Assembly: GCA_963714995.1 (NCBI GenBank)
Contig: CAVQQP010000009.1
Coordinates: 1 to 64,000, forward strand
Source of the DNA: Prado023 sp963714995
Lineage (GTDB): Bacteria > Actinomycetota > Actinomycetes > S36-B12 > CAIYMF01
Direction of reading: 5' to 3'
Length of the DNA: 64,000 nucleotides
Below the pieces are notes generated by a model, which did not search any database, was not told the DNA's origin, and worked only from the letters and a program-made list of their open reading frames with translations. A program made the translations under genes and the position numbers. Shown here in pieces: positions 17,341 through 26,193 of this stretch. How positions within the stretch are numbered: position 1 is the stretch's first letter; each line of letters begins with the position of its first letter.

Positions 17341-18461
17341 ACCACCCGAACTATGGCAAGGTGGCCAGTGCCGTCGGGGTGGCTGCCGGGCTGCTGGCGG
17401 TGGGCGCCGCGGCCGGGGTGGTGGCCGAGCGGGCCGTCGTGGCGAAGGCGGGCCGCGCCGACCGTGAGGCCGACGAGCCCTTCGGCCACCTGCGCGGGAC
17501 CGCCGTGGTGGTCATCGACTCCCTCGGCGGCACGCTGCACGCCGAGGTCGAGAGGTGCACGCGGGAGAACCCGGAGAACCTCACGATCGTGTTCTGCCAC
17601 GGGTACGCGCTGAACGAGGACTGCTGGCACTACCAGCGCCGCGACCTGCGCGCCCTCGGGGACCTCGTGTTCTGGGACCAGCGCAGCCACGGCCGCTCGG
17701 GCCGGTCGGTGGCCGAGACCAACACCATCGAGCAGCTCGCCCTGGACCTCAAGGCAGTCCTCGACCAGGTGGTCCCCTCCGGCCCGATCATCCTGGTGGG
17801 GCACTCCATGGGCGGCATGACGATCATGCAGCTCGCCCTGGACCACCCGGAGCTGTTCGGCACGCGCATCCGTGGGGTGGCCCTGCTCTCGACCTCCCCC
17901 GGTGGGCTGCGCGACGTCTCCCTCGGGCTGCCGGCGATCGCCGCTCGACCGCTGCACCGGATGCTGCCGGTGACCGCCGCCCTGCTGGTCCGCAACGCCG
18001 ACCTCATCGAGATGGGACGCTCGCGGGTCAACGACCTGAGCCTGCTGTTCACCCGCCTGTACTCGTTCGGGTCCGCCGCGTCGCCCGCCGTGGCCGACTT
18101 CACGCACCGGATGATCGGCGAGACCTCCATCGACGTCGTCGCCGAGTTCCTCCCCACGCTGCAGCGCCACCAGCGCCAGGCGGCGCTGCACACGCTGGCC
18201 GTGGTGCCCTCCCTGGTCATGGTCGGACAGGGCGACCGGATGACCCCGGCCGAGCACTCCCTGGACATGGCCCGCCGCCTGCCCCGCTCGGAGCTGGAGA
18301 TCATGCCCGACTCCGGGCACATGATGATCCTCGAGCACTACCCGCAGGTGAACCACCAGCTGCGGCGCCTGGTGGAACGGGTCCGCGACGAGCTGGCGGG
18401 GGAAGCCGCTGGCGCGGCTGCCCGGGCGCAGGCCGCCCCGGGGTCCGGGAGCCGCCGGTGA
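17337..18461 (+). CDS. alpha/beta hydrolase, probably membrane-anchored
   Basis: A 374-residue protein with an N-terminal hydrophobic segment (about residues 9-30, VASAVGVAAGLLAVGAAAGVV), then an alpha/beta hydrolase fold. Visible catalytic elements are HGYALNEDCW (oxyanion side), the nucleophile elbow GHSMGG, an acid in GQGDRMTP and His in DSGHMMILE. It sits between alr and tsaE, with GTGA overlaps on both sides. This gene is a regular member of the cluster in actinomycetes, but its substrate is unknown. Confidence 0.88.
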   Translation: MNHPNYGKVASAVGVAAGLLAVGAAAGVVAERAVVAKAGRADREADEPFGHLRGTAVVVIDSLGGTLHAEVERCTRENPENLTIVFCHGYALNEDCWHYQRRDLRALGDLVFWDQRSHGRSGRSVAETNTIEQLALDLKAVLDQVVPSGPIILVGHSMGGMTIMQLALDHPELFGTRIRGVALLSTSPGGLRDVSLGLPAIAARPLHRMLPVTAALLVRNADLIEMGRSRVNDLSLLFTRLYSFGSAASPAVADFTHRMIGETSIDVVAEFLPTLQRHQRQAALHTLAVVPSLVMVGQGDRMTPAEHSLDMARRLPRSELEIMPDSGHMMILEHYPQVNHQLRRLVERVRDELAGEAAGAAARAQAAPGSGSRR

Positions 18462-18967
18462 CCGGGTGGCACCGCGACGGCCAGGCGTGGTGCGCCACGG
18501 CGCGCGACGCCGACGGGATGCGCGCCCTGGGTGCGGACCTGGGCGCCCACCTGGCCCCTGGTGACGTCCTCATCCTCGATGGACCGCTGGGGGCGGGCAA
18601 GACCACCTTCACCCAGGGCATCGGCGTGGCGCTGTCGGTGCGTGGCGCGGTGACCAGCCCCACGTTCGTGATCGCCCGGAGCCACCCCGGACCCGGCCCT
18701 GCACTCGTGCACGTGGACGCCTATCGGCTCCGGGGCTCGGTCGAGGTCGAGGACCTCGATCTCGACGCCGACCTGGAGCGCGCGGTCACCGTCGTGGAGT
18801 GGGGTGCCGGCAAGGTCGAGGGCCTGGCCTCGGACCGGCTGGAGGTCCTGATCCGCCGGGACGTCGGCGCGCCGGTCGACCTCGACGACCCCTCCGGGGG
18901 CGAGCGGACCGTCCTCGTGCGCGGGGTGGGTCCCCGGTGGGCGGACCTGCGCCTGGACCGGGCATAG
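18458..18967 (+). CDS. tsaE: tRNA threonylcarbamoyladenosine biosynthesis ATPase TsaE
   Basis: A 169-residue P-loop ATPase needed for the t6A modification of ANN-decoding tRNAs, working with TsaB and TsaD. The Walker A motif is GPLGAGKTTF, followed by SPTFVIARSH and VDAYRL, with VEWGAGKVE further on. GTG 18458 overlaps the preceding stop as GTGA. The stop TAG is also the first three bases of the -10 element assigned to tsaB. Confidence 0.95.
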   Translation: MTGWHRDGQAWCATARDADGMRALGADLGAHLAPGDVLILDGPLGAGKTTFTQGIGVALSVRGAVTSPTFVIARSHPGPGPALVHVDAYRLRGSVEVEDLDLDADLERAVTVVEWGAGKVEGLASDRLEVLIRRDVGAPVDLDDPSGGERTVLVRGVGPRWADLRLDRA

Positions 18968-18970
18968 GTT
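18965..18970 (+). promoter_or_regulatory. -10 element for leaderless tsaB
   Basis: TAGGTT, overlapping the tsaE stop codon, lies seven bases before GTG 18978. Confidence 0.45.
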
Positions 18971-18977
18971 GGGTGTC

Positions 18978-19638
18978 GTGCTCATCCTTGCCCTGGACAC
19001 CGCCACGGAGGCAGTCGGCGCCGCCGTGGTCGACACCACCGAGGACGCGGTCCTGGGCCGGGCGGGGTTCCTCGGCCCCGCCGCGCACGGCGAGCAGCTC
19101 GCGCCGCTGGTGGCCCAGGCCCTCGAGCTGGCCGGCGTCCAGCCCCGCGATCTCAGCGCGATCGGGGTGGGTCGGGGCCCCGGTCCGTTCACCGGGCTGC
19201 GGGTGGGCCTCGTCCATGCCGCGGTGATGGGGTGGGCGTTGGGGATCCCCGTGCAGGGCGTGTGCACCCTCGATGTCCTGGCGGCCCAGGCCCGCGCTGC
19301 AGGGGTGGCCGGCGCGTTCCTCGTCGCGACGGACGCTCGCCGCCGTGAGGTCTACTGGGCCCGGTACGACGCGGCCGGGATCCGGGTGGACGGTCCGCAC
19401 GTCGCCGCCGCCGAGGACATCCCCGATCGATCCGTGCCTGCGGTCGGTGCCGGTGCGGCGAAGTACGCCGATGAGTTCCCCGGGCACCGGGGGCCGCTGC
19501 ATCCGGATCCGGGCGACCCTCGCGCGGATCGCCGCCGACCTCGTGCGGGCCGGGGTCCCCGCCGACCTGTCACCGATGTACCTCCGGCGTCCGGACGCGA
19601 CCGTGAGTCCCGGTCGCAAGCGGGTGACCCCCTTATGA
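18978..19638 (+). CDS. tsaB: t6A biosynthesis protein TsaB, frameshifted near its C-terminus
   Basis: TsaB scaffolds TsaD and TsaE. The N-terminal 178 residues are intact (ILALDTATEAVGAAVV, GRGPGPFTGLRVGL, TDARRREVYWARY). At the GGG run 19511-19513 the TsaB sequence leaves its frame. In the +1 frame it continues ATLARIAADLVRAGVPADLSPMYLRRPDA to TGA 19636-19638, which overlaps the rimI ATG as ATGA. Removing one G gives HPDPATLARI, a natural join. As written, the original frame reads on through rimI, making a 399-residue TsaB-RimI fusion to 20177. A sequencing indel is the likeliest cause. Confidence 0.85.
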
Positions 19639-20177
19639 GCCTGCCCGGCGTGGCGCCAGCCCGCACGAGCCCCCCGAGTGACGCGCTGGTCCTGGCGCGC
19701 CTGCGCTGGTGGGACCTCGACGAGGTGCAGGCCCTCGAGCGGGACCTGTTCGCGGAGTCGCCCTGGACCCCTGGGCAGTTCTGGTCGGAGCTGGCCCGGG
19801 TCCCGGAGTCCCGCTGGTACCTGGTGGCCCGCCGCGGCTCACGGGTCGTCGGGTACGCCGGGGTGTACGTCGTCCTCCCGGAGGCGGACGTCCAGACAGT
19901 CGCCGTCGCCGTCGAGGAGCAGGGCCGCGGGACCGGCCGGGCACTGCTCGGCGCCCTGATCGAGCGGGTCCGATCCCAGGGGGCCGCCGTCCTGCACCTG
20001 GAGGTGCGGGCCGACAACGCCGCGGCGATCGGGCTCTACACCGCGATGGGCTTCGTGGCCGATGGCCGCCGCCGGGACTACTACGGCCGGGGCCTCGACG
20101 CCCTGCTGATGTCCTGCAGCGTCCTGGATGTGCCCGGCGGCCCCGGCGCCGGTGTGGTCGAGGGGGTGCGGCAGTGA
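19635..20177 (+). CDS. rimI: ribosomal-protein-alanine N-acetyltransferase RimI
   Basis: A 180-residue GNAT acetyltransferase. The acetyl-CoA loop is VEEQGRGTGRALLGAL, preceded by VQTVAVAV and followed by LEVRADNAAAIGLYTAMGF, all typical of RimI, which acetylates the N-terminal alanine of S18. ATG 19635 is the natural start, overlapping the predicted true tsaB stop. In the sequence as given it is also in frame with the tsaB N-terminal part. Confidence 0.92.
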   Translation: MSLPGVAPARTSPPSDALVLARLRWWDLDEVQALERDLFAESPWTPGQFWSELARVPESRWYLVARRGSRVVGYAGVYVVLPEADVQTVAVAVEEQGRGTGRALLGALIERVRSQGAAVLHLEVRADNAAAIGLYTAMGFVADGRRRDYYGRGLDALLMSCSVLDVPGGPGAGVVEGVRQ

Positions 20178-21223
20178 GGGCCGACGAGCCGCTGGTGCTG
20201 GGCATCGAGACCTCGTGCGACGAGACGGGCGTCGGGATCGTGCGCGGCATGACGCTCCTCGCCGACGTCGTGGCATCCAGCGTCGAGGAGCATGCCCGGT
20301 TCGGTGGCGTCGTCCCGGAGGTGGCCAGCCGGGCGCACCTCGAGGCGATGGTGCCCACGTTGGAGGAGGCCTGCCGTCGCGCGCGGGTGCGCCTGGCCGA
20401 CGTCGACGCCGTCGCGGTCACGGCCGGTCCCGGCCTGGCGGGCGCCCTGCTGGTGGGGGTCTCTGCGGCCAAGGCGCTGTCGCTGTCGATGGGTGTCCCG
20501 CTGTACGGGGTGAACCACCTGGCCGCCCACGTGGCCGTGGATGCCCTCGAGCATGGTCCTCTGGCCGAGCCGACGATGGCCCTGCTCGTGTCCGGCGGTC
20601 ACTCGTCGCTCCTGCTGGTCCCGGACGTGACCAGCGACGTGCGTCCCCTGGGGTCCACGATCGACGACGCCGCCGGTGAGGCGTTCGACAAGGTGGCACG
20701 GGTCCTCGGCCTGCCGTTCCCCGGTGGGCCGCACATCGATCGGGTGGCGACCGGTGGCGACCGGGCCTTCGTGACCTTCCCCCGAGGCCTGACGGCCGGG
20801 AAGGACATGGCCCGCCACCGGTTCGACTTCTCGTTCTCGGGGCTCAAGACCGCGGTGGCCCGGTGGGTCGAGGCCCGGGAGGCCGACGGCGAGCCGGTGC
20901 CGGTCGCCGACGTGGCAGCCGCGTTCCAGGAGGCCGTGGTGGACGTGCTGACCCGCAAGGCGATCGATGCGTGCCGCGAGCACGGGGTCAGCGACCTGCA
21001 GATCGGTGGCGGGGTGGCGGCCAACTCCCGGTTGCGGGCACTGGCGGCGGCCCGCTGCGAGTCCGCGGGGATCCGGCTGCGGATCCCGAGCCCGGGCCTG
21101 TGCACCGACAACGGGGCCATGGTGGCTGCCCTGGGCGCGCAGGTGGTGGCCCGAGGGCTGCCCGCCTCGCAGCTGGATGTGGGGGCGGACTCCTCGCTGC
21201 CTGTCGACGTGGTGCGGGTGTGA
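20174..21223 (+). CDS. tsaD: tRNA N6-adenosine threonylcarbamoyltransferase TsaD
   Basis: A 349-residue enzyme that transfers threonylcarbamoyl to A37 of tRNA. It has the ASKHA fold with GIETSCDETGVGIV, the metal-binding NHLAAH motif, SGGHSSLLLV, the FSFSGLKTAV block and GGGVAANSRLR. GTG 20174 overlaps the rimI stop as GTGA, and its own stop overlaps the next start in the same way. In Streptomyces and Mycobacterium groES usually follows closely; here about 6.4 kb is inserted. Confidence 0.97.
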   Translation: MRADEPLVLGIETSCDETGVGIVRGMTLLADVVASSVEEHARFGGVVPEVASRAHLEAMVPTLEEACRRARVRLADVDAVAVTAGPGLAGALLVGVSAAKALSLSMGVPLYGVNHLAAHVAVDALEHGPLAEPTMALLVSGGHSSLLLVPDVTSDVRPLGSTIDDAAGEAFDKVARVLGLPFPGGPHIDRVATGGDRAFVTFPRGLTAGKDMARHRFDFSFSGLKTAVARWVEAREADGEPVPVADVAAAFQEAVVDVLTRKAIDACREHGVSDLQIGGGVAANSRLRALAAARCESAGIRLRIPSPGLCTDNGAMVAALGAQVVARGLPASQLDVGADSSLPVDVVRV

Positions 21224-23621
21224 CCACCACCCGGGTGCCGCCCGCACTCCCCCCGGCCCCCGCCCCGGTGCCCCCCGAGCGGACCCTGGCCTCCGTCGCC
21301 TCCGACGGTGTGGCCTTCCTCGTCTACTGGCTGGTCATCCTGCTGCTGCTCGGCCAGGCGGTCACCCGGTGCTCAGGCCGCCGGACGAGGTCGTGGCGGT
21401 GGGCCTCCTGGCCGGGCTCGTCTGCCTGGTGTGGGCGACCTTCTGCCTCACGATGGGGGTGCTGCGGGGCACGGGCCCCGACGGGGCCGACGTGCCACCG
21501 CCCGGCTGGCTCGTCGTGGTCTCCAGCGCCGGCTGCCTGCTCAGCCTGGCGATCCTGCGCAGCGCCACCGGACTGTCCGGCCCCTGGCCGGCGGAGATCG
21601 TGGCAACGGGCCTGGTCGTGGCCTCGGTCACGGTCTGGCGCGGCCCGCTCATCGGCGGCATCTCCGCGGTCGTCCTGGCCGCTGCCCTGCTCATCACCCC
21701 GCTCGGGGACACCGGCGGCGACCCGCTGCTGCGCACGTCCCTGGCCGGTGCGGTCCCGGCGATCGCCATCGTGGCCGCCGGCTTCTCGGTCGCCCTGGCG
21801 CTGTGGGCGCTCGGACGCACCGCCCAGGCGCTGCAGCGCTCCCTGGACCAGCGTGACGAGATCCTGGTCCGCGAGCAGGCGGTCCGGGCCTCGGCCCAGG
21901 TCGCTGCGGAGGTCGAGCGCTCCCTGCACGACACGGCCCTGAACACCCTCGAGACGATCGCGGCTCACGGCGACCACCTCGACCGGCAGGTCGTCGTGGC
22001 GCGCTGTCGCGCGGACTTCGACCAGCTGGCCTCCTGGCGTTCCGAGGCGGCCATCGCGGACCTGCCCGAGCTGCTCCGTGGGCTCGAGGAGCACGGCCGG
22101 CGGCTGGGCCTGGGTGTGGAGATCGCGCTGGTCGGTGCCCCGGACGTGGACCCCGGCGACCCCGGCACCTCCGGAACCCCTGCGGTACTGGTTCCCCAGC
22201 CGGTCCTCGGTGCCATGGCGGGCGCGGGGGCCGAGGCGTTGACGAACGTGGCCAAGCACGCGGGCGTCGCCCACGCCACGGTCCTGGCACGGCGTGATCC
22301 CGGCGGGGTCCAGGTGTTCATCGCCGACGACGGCGTGGGTGCCGGGCCGACCTCGGACGGCTTCGGGGTGTCCCAGTCGATCCGGGAGCGGATGGACGCC
22401 GTGGGCGGCACCGCCCTGATCGGCCCCGGCCCGCAGGGACGTGGGACGGTCGTGCTCCTGGAGTGGCATCCGGTGGCACCTCCCGCCCAGCAGATCGGCG
22501 CGGACCTCCTGATCCGCACGGCCGGCATCGTCCTGATGGTCGCGACCTTCCTGGCCGGCGTCGCCAGCGCCCTGGTCGTGCTCGGCTGGTCGGCGTACGA
22601 CGTCCCGTGGCTGGCCCTGGCGGGGGCCTTCGCGCCGGTGCTGGTCGGCGCCGCGATCCTCGGCGAGGCGCGCGAGGGCAGGCGCATCGGGGCGAGCCAC
22701 GTGGTCGCTGCCTGCGCCACCTACGTGCTGGTGGGCGCTGCGGCCCTCCTGGCCGATCCGTTCTGCTCCTCGCTGCTCGGGGAGGGCGTCATGCTCGATG
22801 CCCGCGCCCCGATGATGGCCATGCTCCTGCTGGTGGCACCGCGCCCCGGTGTCCTCGGGGCCGTCGTGGCCACGGTGGGGCTCGCGCACCTCGGCGGGTC
22901 ACTGGCGTGGAACGAGCGATGGCTGCTCTGCGGGCCGGACACGGCCACTGCCGGCGTCTACGTGGTGGCGGCGCTGGCGGCCGCATGGCTGTTCGTGGAA
23001 CGCATCGACCGGGTCAGCGCCCAGCTCGCCGGGGCCCGGGAGCAGGCCCTGTCCGCGCAGGTGCGGATGGGCACGGAGCTCAGCGTCCGCGCTGAGGAGG
23101 AGCTCTGGGTGGCCGACACGCTGTCGTCGGCCCAGGAGCTCCTCGATGACATCGCCGCGGGGCGCCGGGACCCGGGCGACCCGCGCACCCGGTCGGACTG
23201 CGCCGCGCAGGCGGAGTTCCTCCGCGCTCTCCTCGCCGTCGGCCAGGCTCCCATGTCGGTGCGCAGGCCCGCCCGGATCTGGCTGCGACTGGTGCACGCC
23301 GCGGCATGCCCGATCCGGGTGCGCGGGTCGTTCGGGACGTGCCAGGCACCGCCGAACGTCGTCGGAGAGGTCGGCGGGGTGATCGACGTCGTCTGCGCGC
23401 TGGCCCCGCGGGCGTCGGTCACGCTCTCGTCCTGGTCGGATCCCGACCCGACGATCGTGCTCTCGGTCTCCGGGCCCGAGGTACTCGCCGCGGGGCCGGC
23501 CCTGGCCGAGCGGATCGAGCGGGTCGCCCGCACCGCGTGGTGCGACCTGACCCCGGACGACGCCACCCTGGAATGGCGCTGGACCGAGGCGGTGCCGGCG
23601 GCGGAGGCCCGTCGGCGGTAG
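21220..23621 (+). CDS. large membrane sensor histidine kinase with a degenerate second half (frameshifted near N-terminus)
   Basis: GTG 21220 overlaps the tsaD stop and opens into a hydrophobic segment (VAFLVYWLVILLLLGQAVT). At 21366-21369 the sequence leaves this frame and resumes one frame over as VLRPPDEVVAVGLLAGLVCLVW; restoring one G gives TRVLRPPDE. After more membrane helices comes a NarL-family phosphoacceptor helix (VERSLHDTALNTLE) and an ATPase domain (EALTNVAKHAG, VFIADDGVGAG). A second membrane bundle follows, then a coiled region and a domain resembling a kinase core without His, N or G boxes. About 800 residues when repaired. It pairs with the regulator at 23631. Confidence 0.75.
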
Positions 23622-23624
23622 GTT
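23619..23624 (+). promoter_or_regulatory. -10 element for a leaderless response-regulator transcript
   Basis: TAGGTT overlaps the kinase stop codon and lies six bases before ATG 23631. Confidence 0.45.
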
Positions 23625-23630
23625 CCTGCC

Positions 23631-24296
23631 ATGGAGGCAGTGATCCGCGTGGTCATCCTGGATGACCACGCGCTGTTCCACCAGGCACTCATGGCCTGGT
23701 TGCAGTCCCAGGGCCCGAGCATCGAGGTGGCCTATGCGGGGGCCGACGTCGATCGTGCCCTGGAGGCGGCGTCCGGCAGCGACGTGGTCCTGCTCGACCT
23801 CGACCTCGGTGCCGACGTCCCACCGCTGCCGCAGCTGGTCGGGCGCTTCCAGGACCAGGGGTGCCGTGTCCTGATCGTCAGCGCGCTGGGGTCCCCGCGG
23901 ATCGTGCGCCAGGGCCTGGCGGCAGGTGCGCTGGGCTACATGTCCAAGCGGGAGGATCCCGCCGAGCTCCTCGAGGCGATCCGCGCGGTGGCCTCGGGCG
24001 AGGGGTTCCTCACCCCGGAGATGGCGGCGATCCTGGCCGAGTCCCCCCAGGACGTGCCCAACCTGAGCATCCAGGAGCTCTCGGCCCTGCGGCTGTACGC
24101 GTCGGGGATGAAGCTGGACTCGGTGGCCCGTCGGATGAACGTCAGCCCTGCCACGGCCAAGGAGTACCTCGACCGCGTGCGCGCCAAGTACGCGCAGGCG
24201 CATCGCGAGGTCCGCACCAAGTCCGACATGCGCAAGGCGGCCGTCGAGGACGGGTTCCTCGCCGCGGAACCGGGCTCGGAGGCGCCCGCCCGGTGA
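23631..24296 (+). CDS. LuxR/NarL-type response regulator
   Basis: A 221-residue two-component regulator. The receiver domain has acidic D11-D12, phosphoacceptor D56 in VVLLDLDLG and a lysine in GYMSKRED. The helix-turn-helix near residues 145-190 reads LSIQELSALRLYASGMKLDSVARRMNVSPATAKEYLDRVRAKY, a diverged version of the LuxR consensus. Its partner is the kinase immediately upstream. It probably controls this insert, but no operator was identified. Confidence 0.85.
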   Translation: MEAVIRVVILDDHALFHQALMAWLQSQGPSIEVAYAGADVDRALEAASGSDVVLLDLDLGADVPPLPQLVGRFQDQGCRVLIVSALGSPRIVRQGLAAGALGYMSKREDPAELLEAIRAVASGEGFLTPEMAAILAESPQDVPNLSIQELSALRLYASGMKLDSVARRMNVSPATAKEYLDRVRAKYAQAHREVRTKSDMRKAAVEDGFLAAEPGSEAPAR

Positions 24297-24305
24297 ACGC
24301 GCTCG

Positions 24306-24656
24306 GTGGTCGCGGCGGGTCTGCTCACCGTGGCAGCGGCGGGAACCGTCACCCTGGTCGTGCGGGACTGGGCCGAGCCGGGCCAGGCCTCCACCGCCGC
24401 GGAGGTGTGTGCCGCAGCCGCGGAGGTGCTCGATGCCCTCGGCGGATCCGTCAGCGACCAGGTGGTGCTCCGGGCCCGCGCGGCGCACCTGGTCGATGTG
24501 CTCATCGACCAGTCCGTCGAGCAGGAGGATGCCGCGTCGCTGGCCAGGGCGCGTCGGGTCGTCGCGATCCTCGACGACCCGACGGCGACCGTCTCGGATC
24601 TCGCGGGCGCGGTCGATCCCGTGGCGACGCAGTGCCCGGACCAGCCCACCCGCTGA
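24306..24656 (+). CDS. hypothetical exported or membrane-anchored protein
   Basis: A 116-residue frame beginning with a hydrophobic segment (VVAAGLLTVAAAGTVTLVV) and continuing as an Ala-rich helical region with two cysteines (EVCAAAAEVLD, VATQCPDQP). The GTG at 24306 has no visible ribosome site. A GTGA overlap at 24293 exists but is in another frame, so either the start is wrong or one more indel is present. It may be translationally coupled to the regulator gene. No family was recognised. Confidence 0.5.
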   Translation: MVAAGLLTVAAAGTVTLVVRDWAEPGQASTAAEVCAAAAEVLDALGGSVSDQVVLRARAAHLVDVLIDQSVEQEDAASLARARRVVAILDDPTATVSDLAGAVDPVATQCPDQPTR

Positions 24657-24723
24657 GGCCGATCCGCTTGCCTGGCGGCACCGCCGGGCGCACGATGGAG
24701 GGGCCGGCGGTGAGGAGGTGGGC

Positions 24724-26193
24724 GTGCGGGTCGTGGACGAGCCGGGCGGAGGCCTGAGAGCGGTCCTGCTGGGTCTCCTGCTGGGTCTCCTGCTGCTCCC
24801 GGGTCCCACCGCCCCCGCTTCGGCGGAGCAGGTCGGCTCGGTGTCCGGAACCGTCCGGGCCGCGGGCGAGCCCGTGGCCGTCGCGTGGGTGACCCTCATG
24901 CCCGTGACCCCGACGGGGGACTGGGCGGGGCGGCCGGTGCAGACGACGACCGACCAGCGCGGTCGCTACGTGTTCGGCGACCTGTCCGTCCACCACGTCA
25001 AGATCCAGGTGCGTGCCCCGTCGTTCAGCGGCCGTGCCAGCACGTACTGGCCGCAGGCGTACGCGTTCTCGACGGCGGGGATCCTGAGCGTGGCTGCGTC
25101 GGGGTCGACGGCTGATGTGGACCTCCCTGTCGGGGCATCGGTGAGCGGTCGAGTGGTGGATGCGGTCACCGGGGACCCGGTCCTCGGGGCACGCGTCACG
25201 GCCCATGTGGACGCCGCACCCGGCTGGGAGCCCGTCGGATCAACCGGCCCTGCGTCGGGCCCTGGGCAGTTCGTGATCACCGGGGTGCCGCCGGTCCCGG
25301 TCGCCCTGCAGGTGCGCCCGCCGACGGGGAGCAACCACCTGGGGCAGTGGTACGACGGTGCGGGGTTCTACGGCGAGGCGGATCGGGTCCAGCCCGGGAC
25401 CTCGGACATCGTGATCCGGCTGCGGGAGGGCGGTCAGGTGAGTGGGGTCGTTCGCGACGACCTGGGCCGGGAGGTCCCGGGGGCGGCTGTCACGATCATG
25501 CGGTGCCCGGTGCGGTGCCCGATGACGGTGGTCACCGACGACGAGGGGGCGTACCGGTTCACCGGTGTGCCCGCCGCCCCCGGGCTGCGCGCCTTCGTGG
25601 ATGCGACCGACGTCGGCCTGCTGAGCCAGTGGTATGGCGCATCCGGACCCGGCGGTGGCACCCAGTTCGACCTCGCGGCGGGCGAGGTCCTCGACGCCAT
25701 CGACTTCGCACTCACGAGGGGTGCCGTGCTCATGGGCCGGGTCGTCGACGGGCAGACCGGTGCGCCGATCCCGGGGGCGTCGGCCGTGCTTGCGGATGTC
25801 GACGACCCCCGGCGGTCCTTCCTCGCGCGGGTCGTCGAGGATCCCGGCGCGCCGCCGCCGACCTCACCAGCGTTCACGTTCGGTCCGGTTCCCCCGGGGC
25901 AGTACTCGCTGATCGTGTACCCGGGCAGCCGCAACGGCGACTACCTGCCGGTGCAGTGGGTGGGCAGCGCCGGGTTCGACGGCGCGGGGTTGGTCGACCT
26001 GCATCGTGGCGAACGGGCCGAGGTCTCCGTGCGCCTGGCCCGACAGCGGGTCCCCGAGCAGGGCGCTGCCGACGTCGGCTCAGCCGCGGCCGGGGGAGAC
26101 GCCGGGTGCCCTGGGCCCTCAGCCGGATGGCCGGGGCTCTACGGCGGGTTCCTCGTGGCCGACGGTGCGGGCTTCCTGCACCTCGAGACCTGA
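24724..26193 (+). CDS. secreted protein with four carboxypeptidase-regulatory-like (Ig-fold) repeats
   Basis: A 489-residue exported protein. A signal peptide with a Leu-rich core ends at PASA-EQ near residue 38. About four beta-sandwich repeats follow, each starting with VSGTV/VSGRV/VSGVV/LMGRV and carrying a GA-V repeat and YRFTGV or YVFGDL type strands. No catalytic domain is visible, so it is more likely a surface or matrix protein. GTG 24724 has GAGGAGG at 24712-24718. Its 3' end overlaps the convergent methyltransferase gene by 75 bases. Confidence 0.75.
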   Translation: MRVVDEPGGGLRAVLLGLLLGLLLLPGPTAPASAEQVGSVSGTVRAAGEPVAVAWVTLMPVTPTGDWAGRPVQTTTDQRGRYVFGDLSVHHVKIQVRAPSFSGRASTYWPQAYAFSTAGILSVAASGSTADVDLPVGASVSGRVVDAVTGDPVLGARVTAHVDAAPGWEPVGSTGPASGPGQFVITGVPPVPVALQVRPPTGSNHLGQWYDGAGFYGEADRVQPGTSDIVIRLREGGQVSGVVRDDLGREVPGAAVTIMRCPVRCPMTVVTDDEGAYRFTGVPAAPGLRAFVDATDVGLLSQWYGASGPGGGTQFDLAAGEVLDAIDFALTRGAVLMGRVVDGQTGAPIPGASAVLADVDDPRRSFLARVVEDPGAPPPTSPAFTFGPVPPGQYSLIVYPGSRNGDYLPVQWVGSAGFDGAGLVDLHRGERAEVSVRLARQRVPEQGAADVGSAAAGGDAGCPGPSAGWPGLYGGFLVADGAGFLHLET

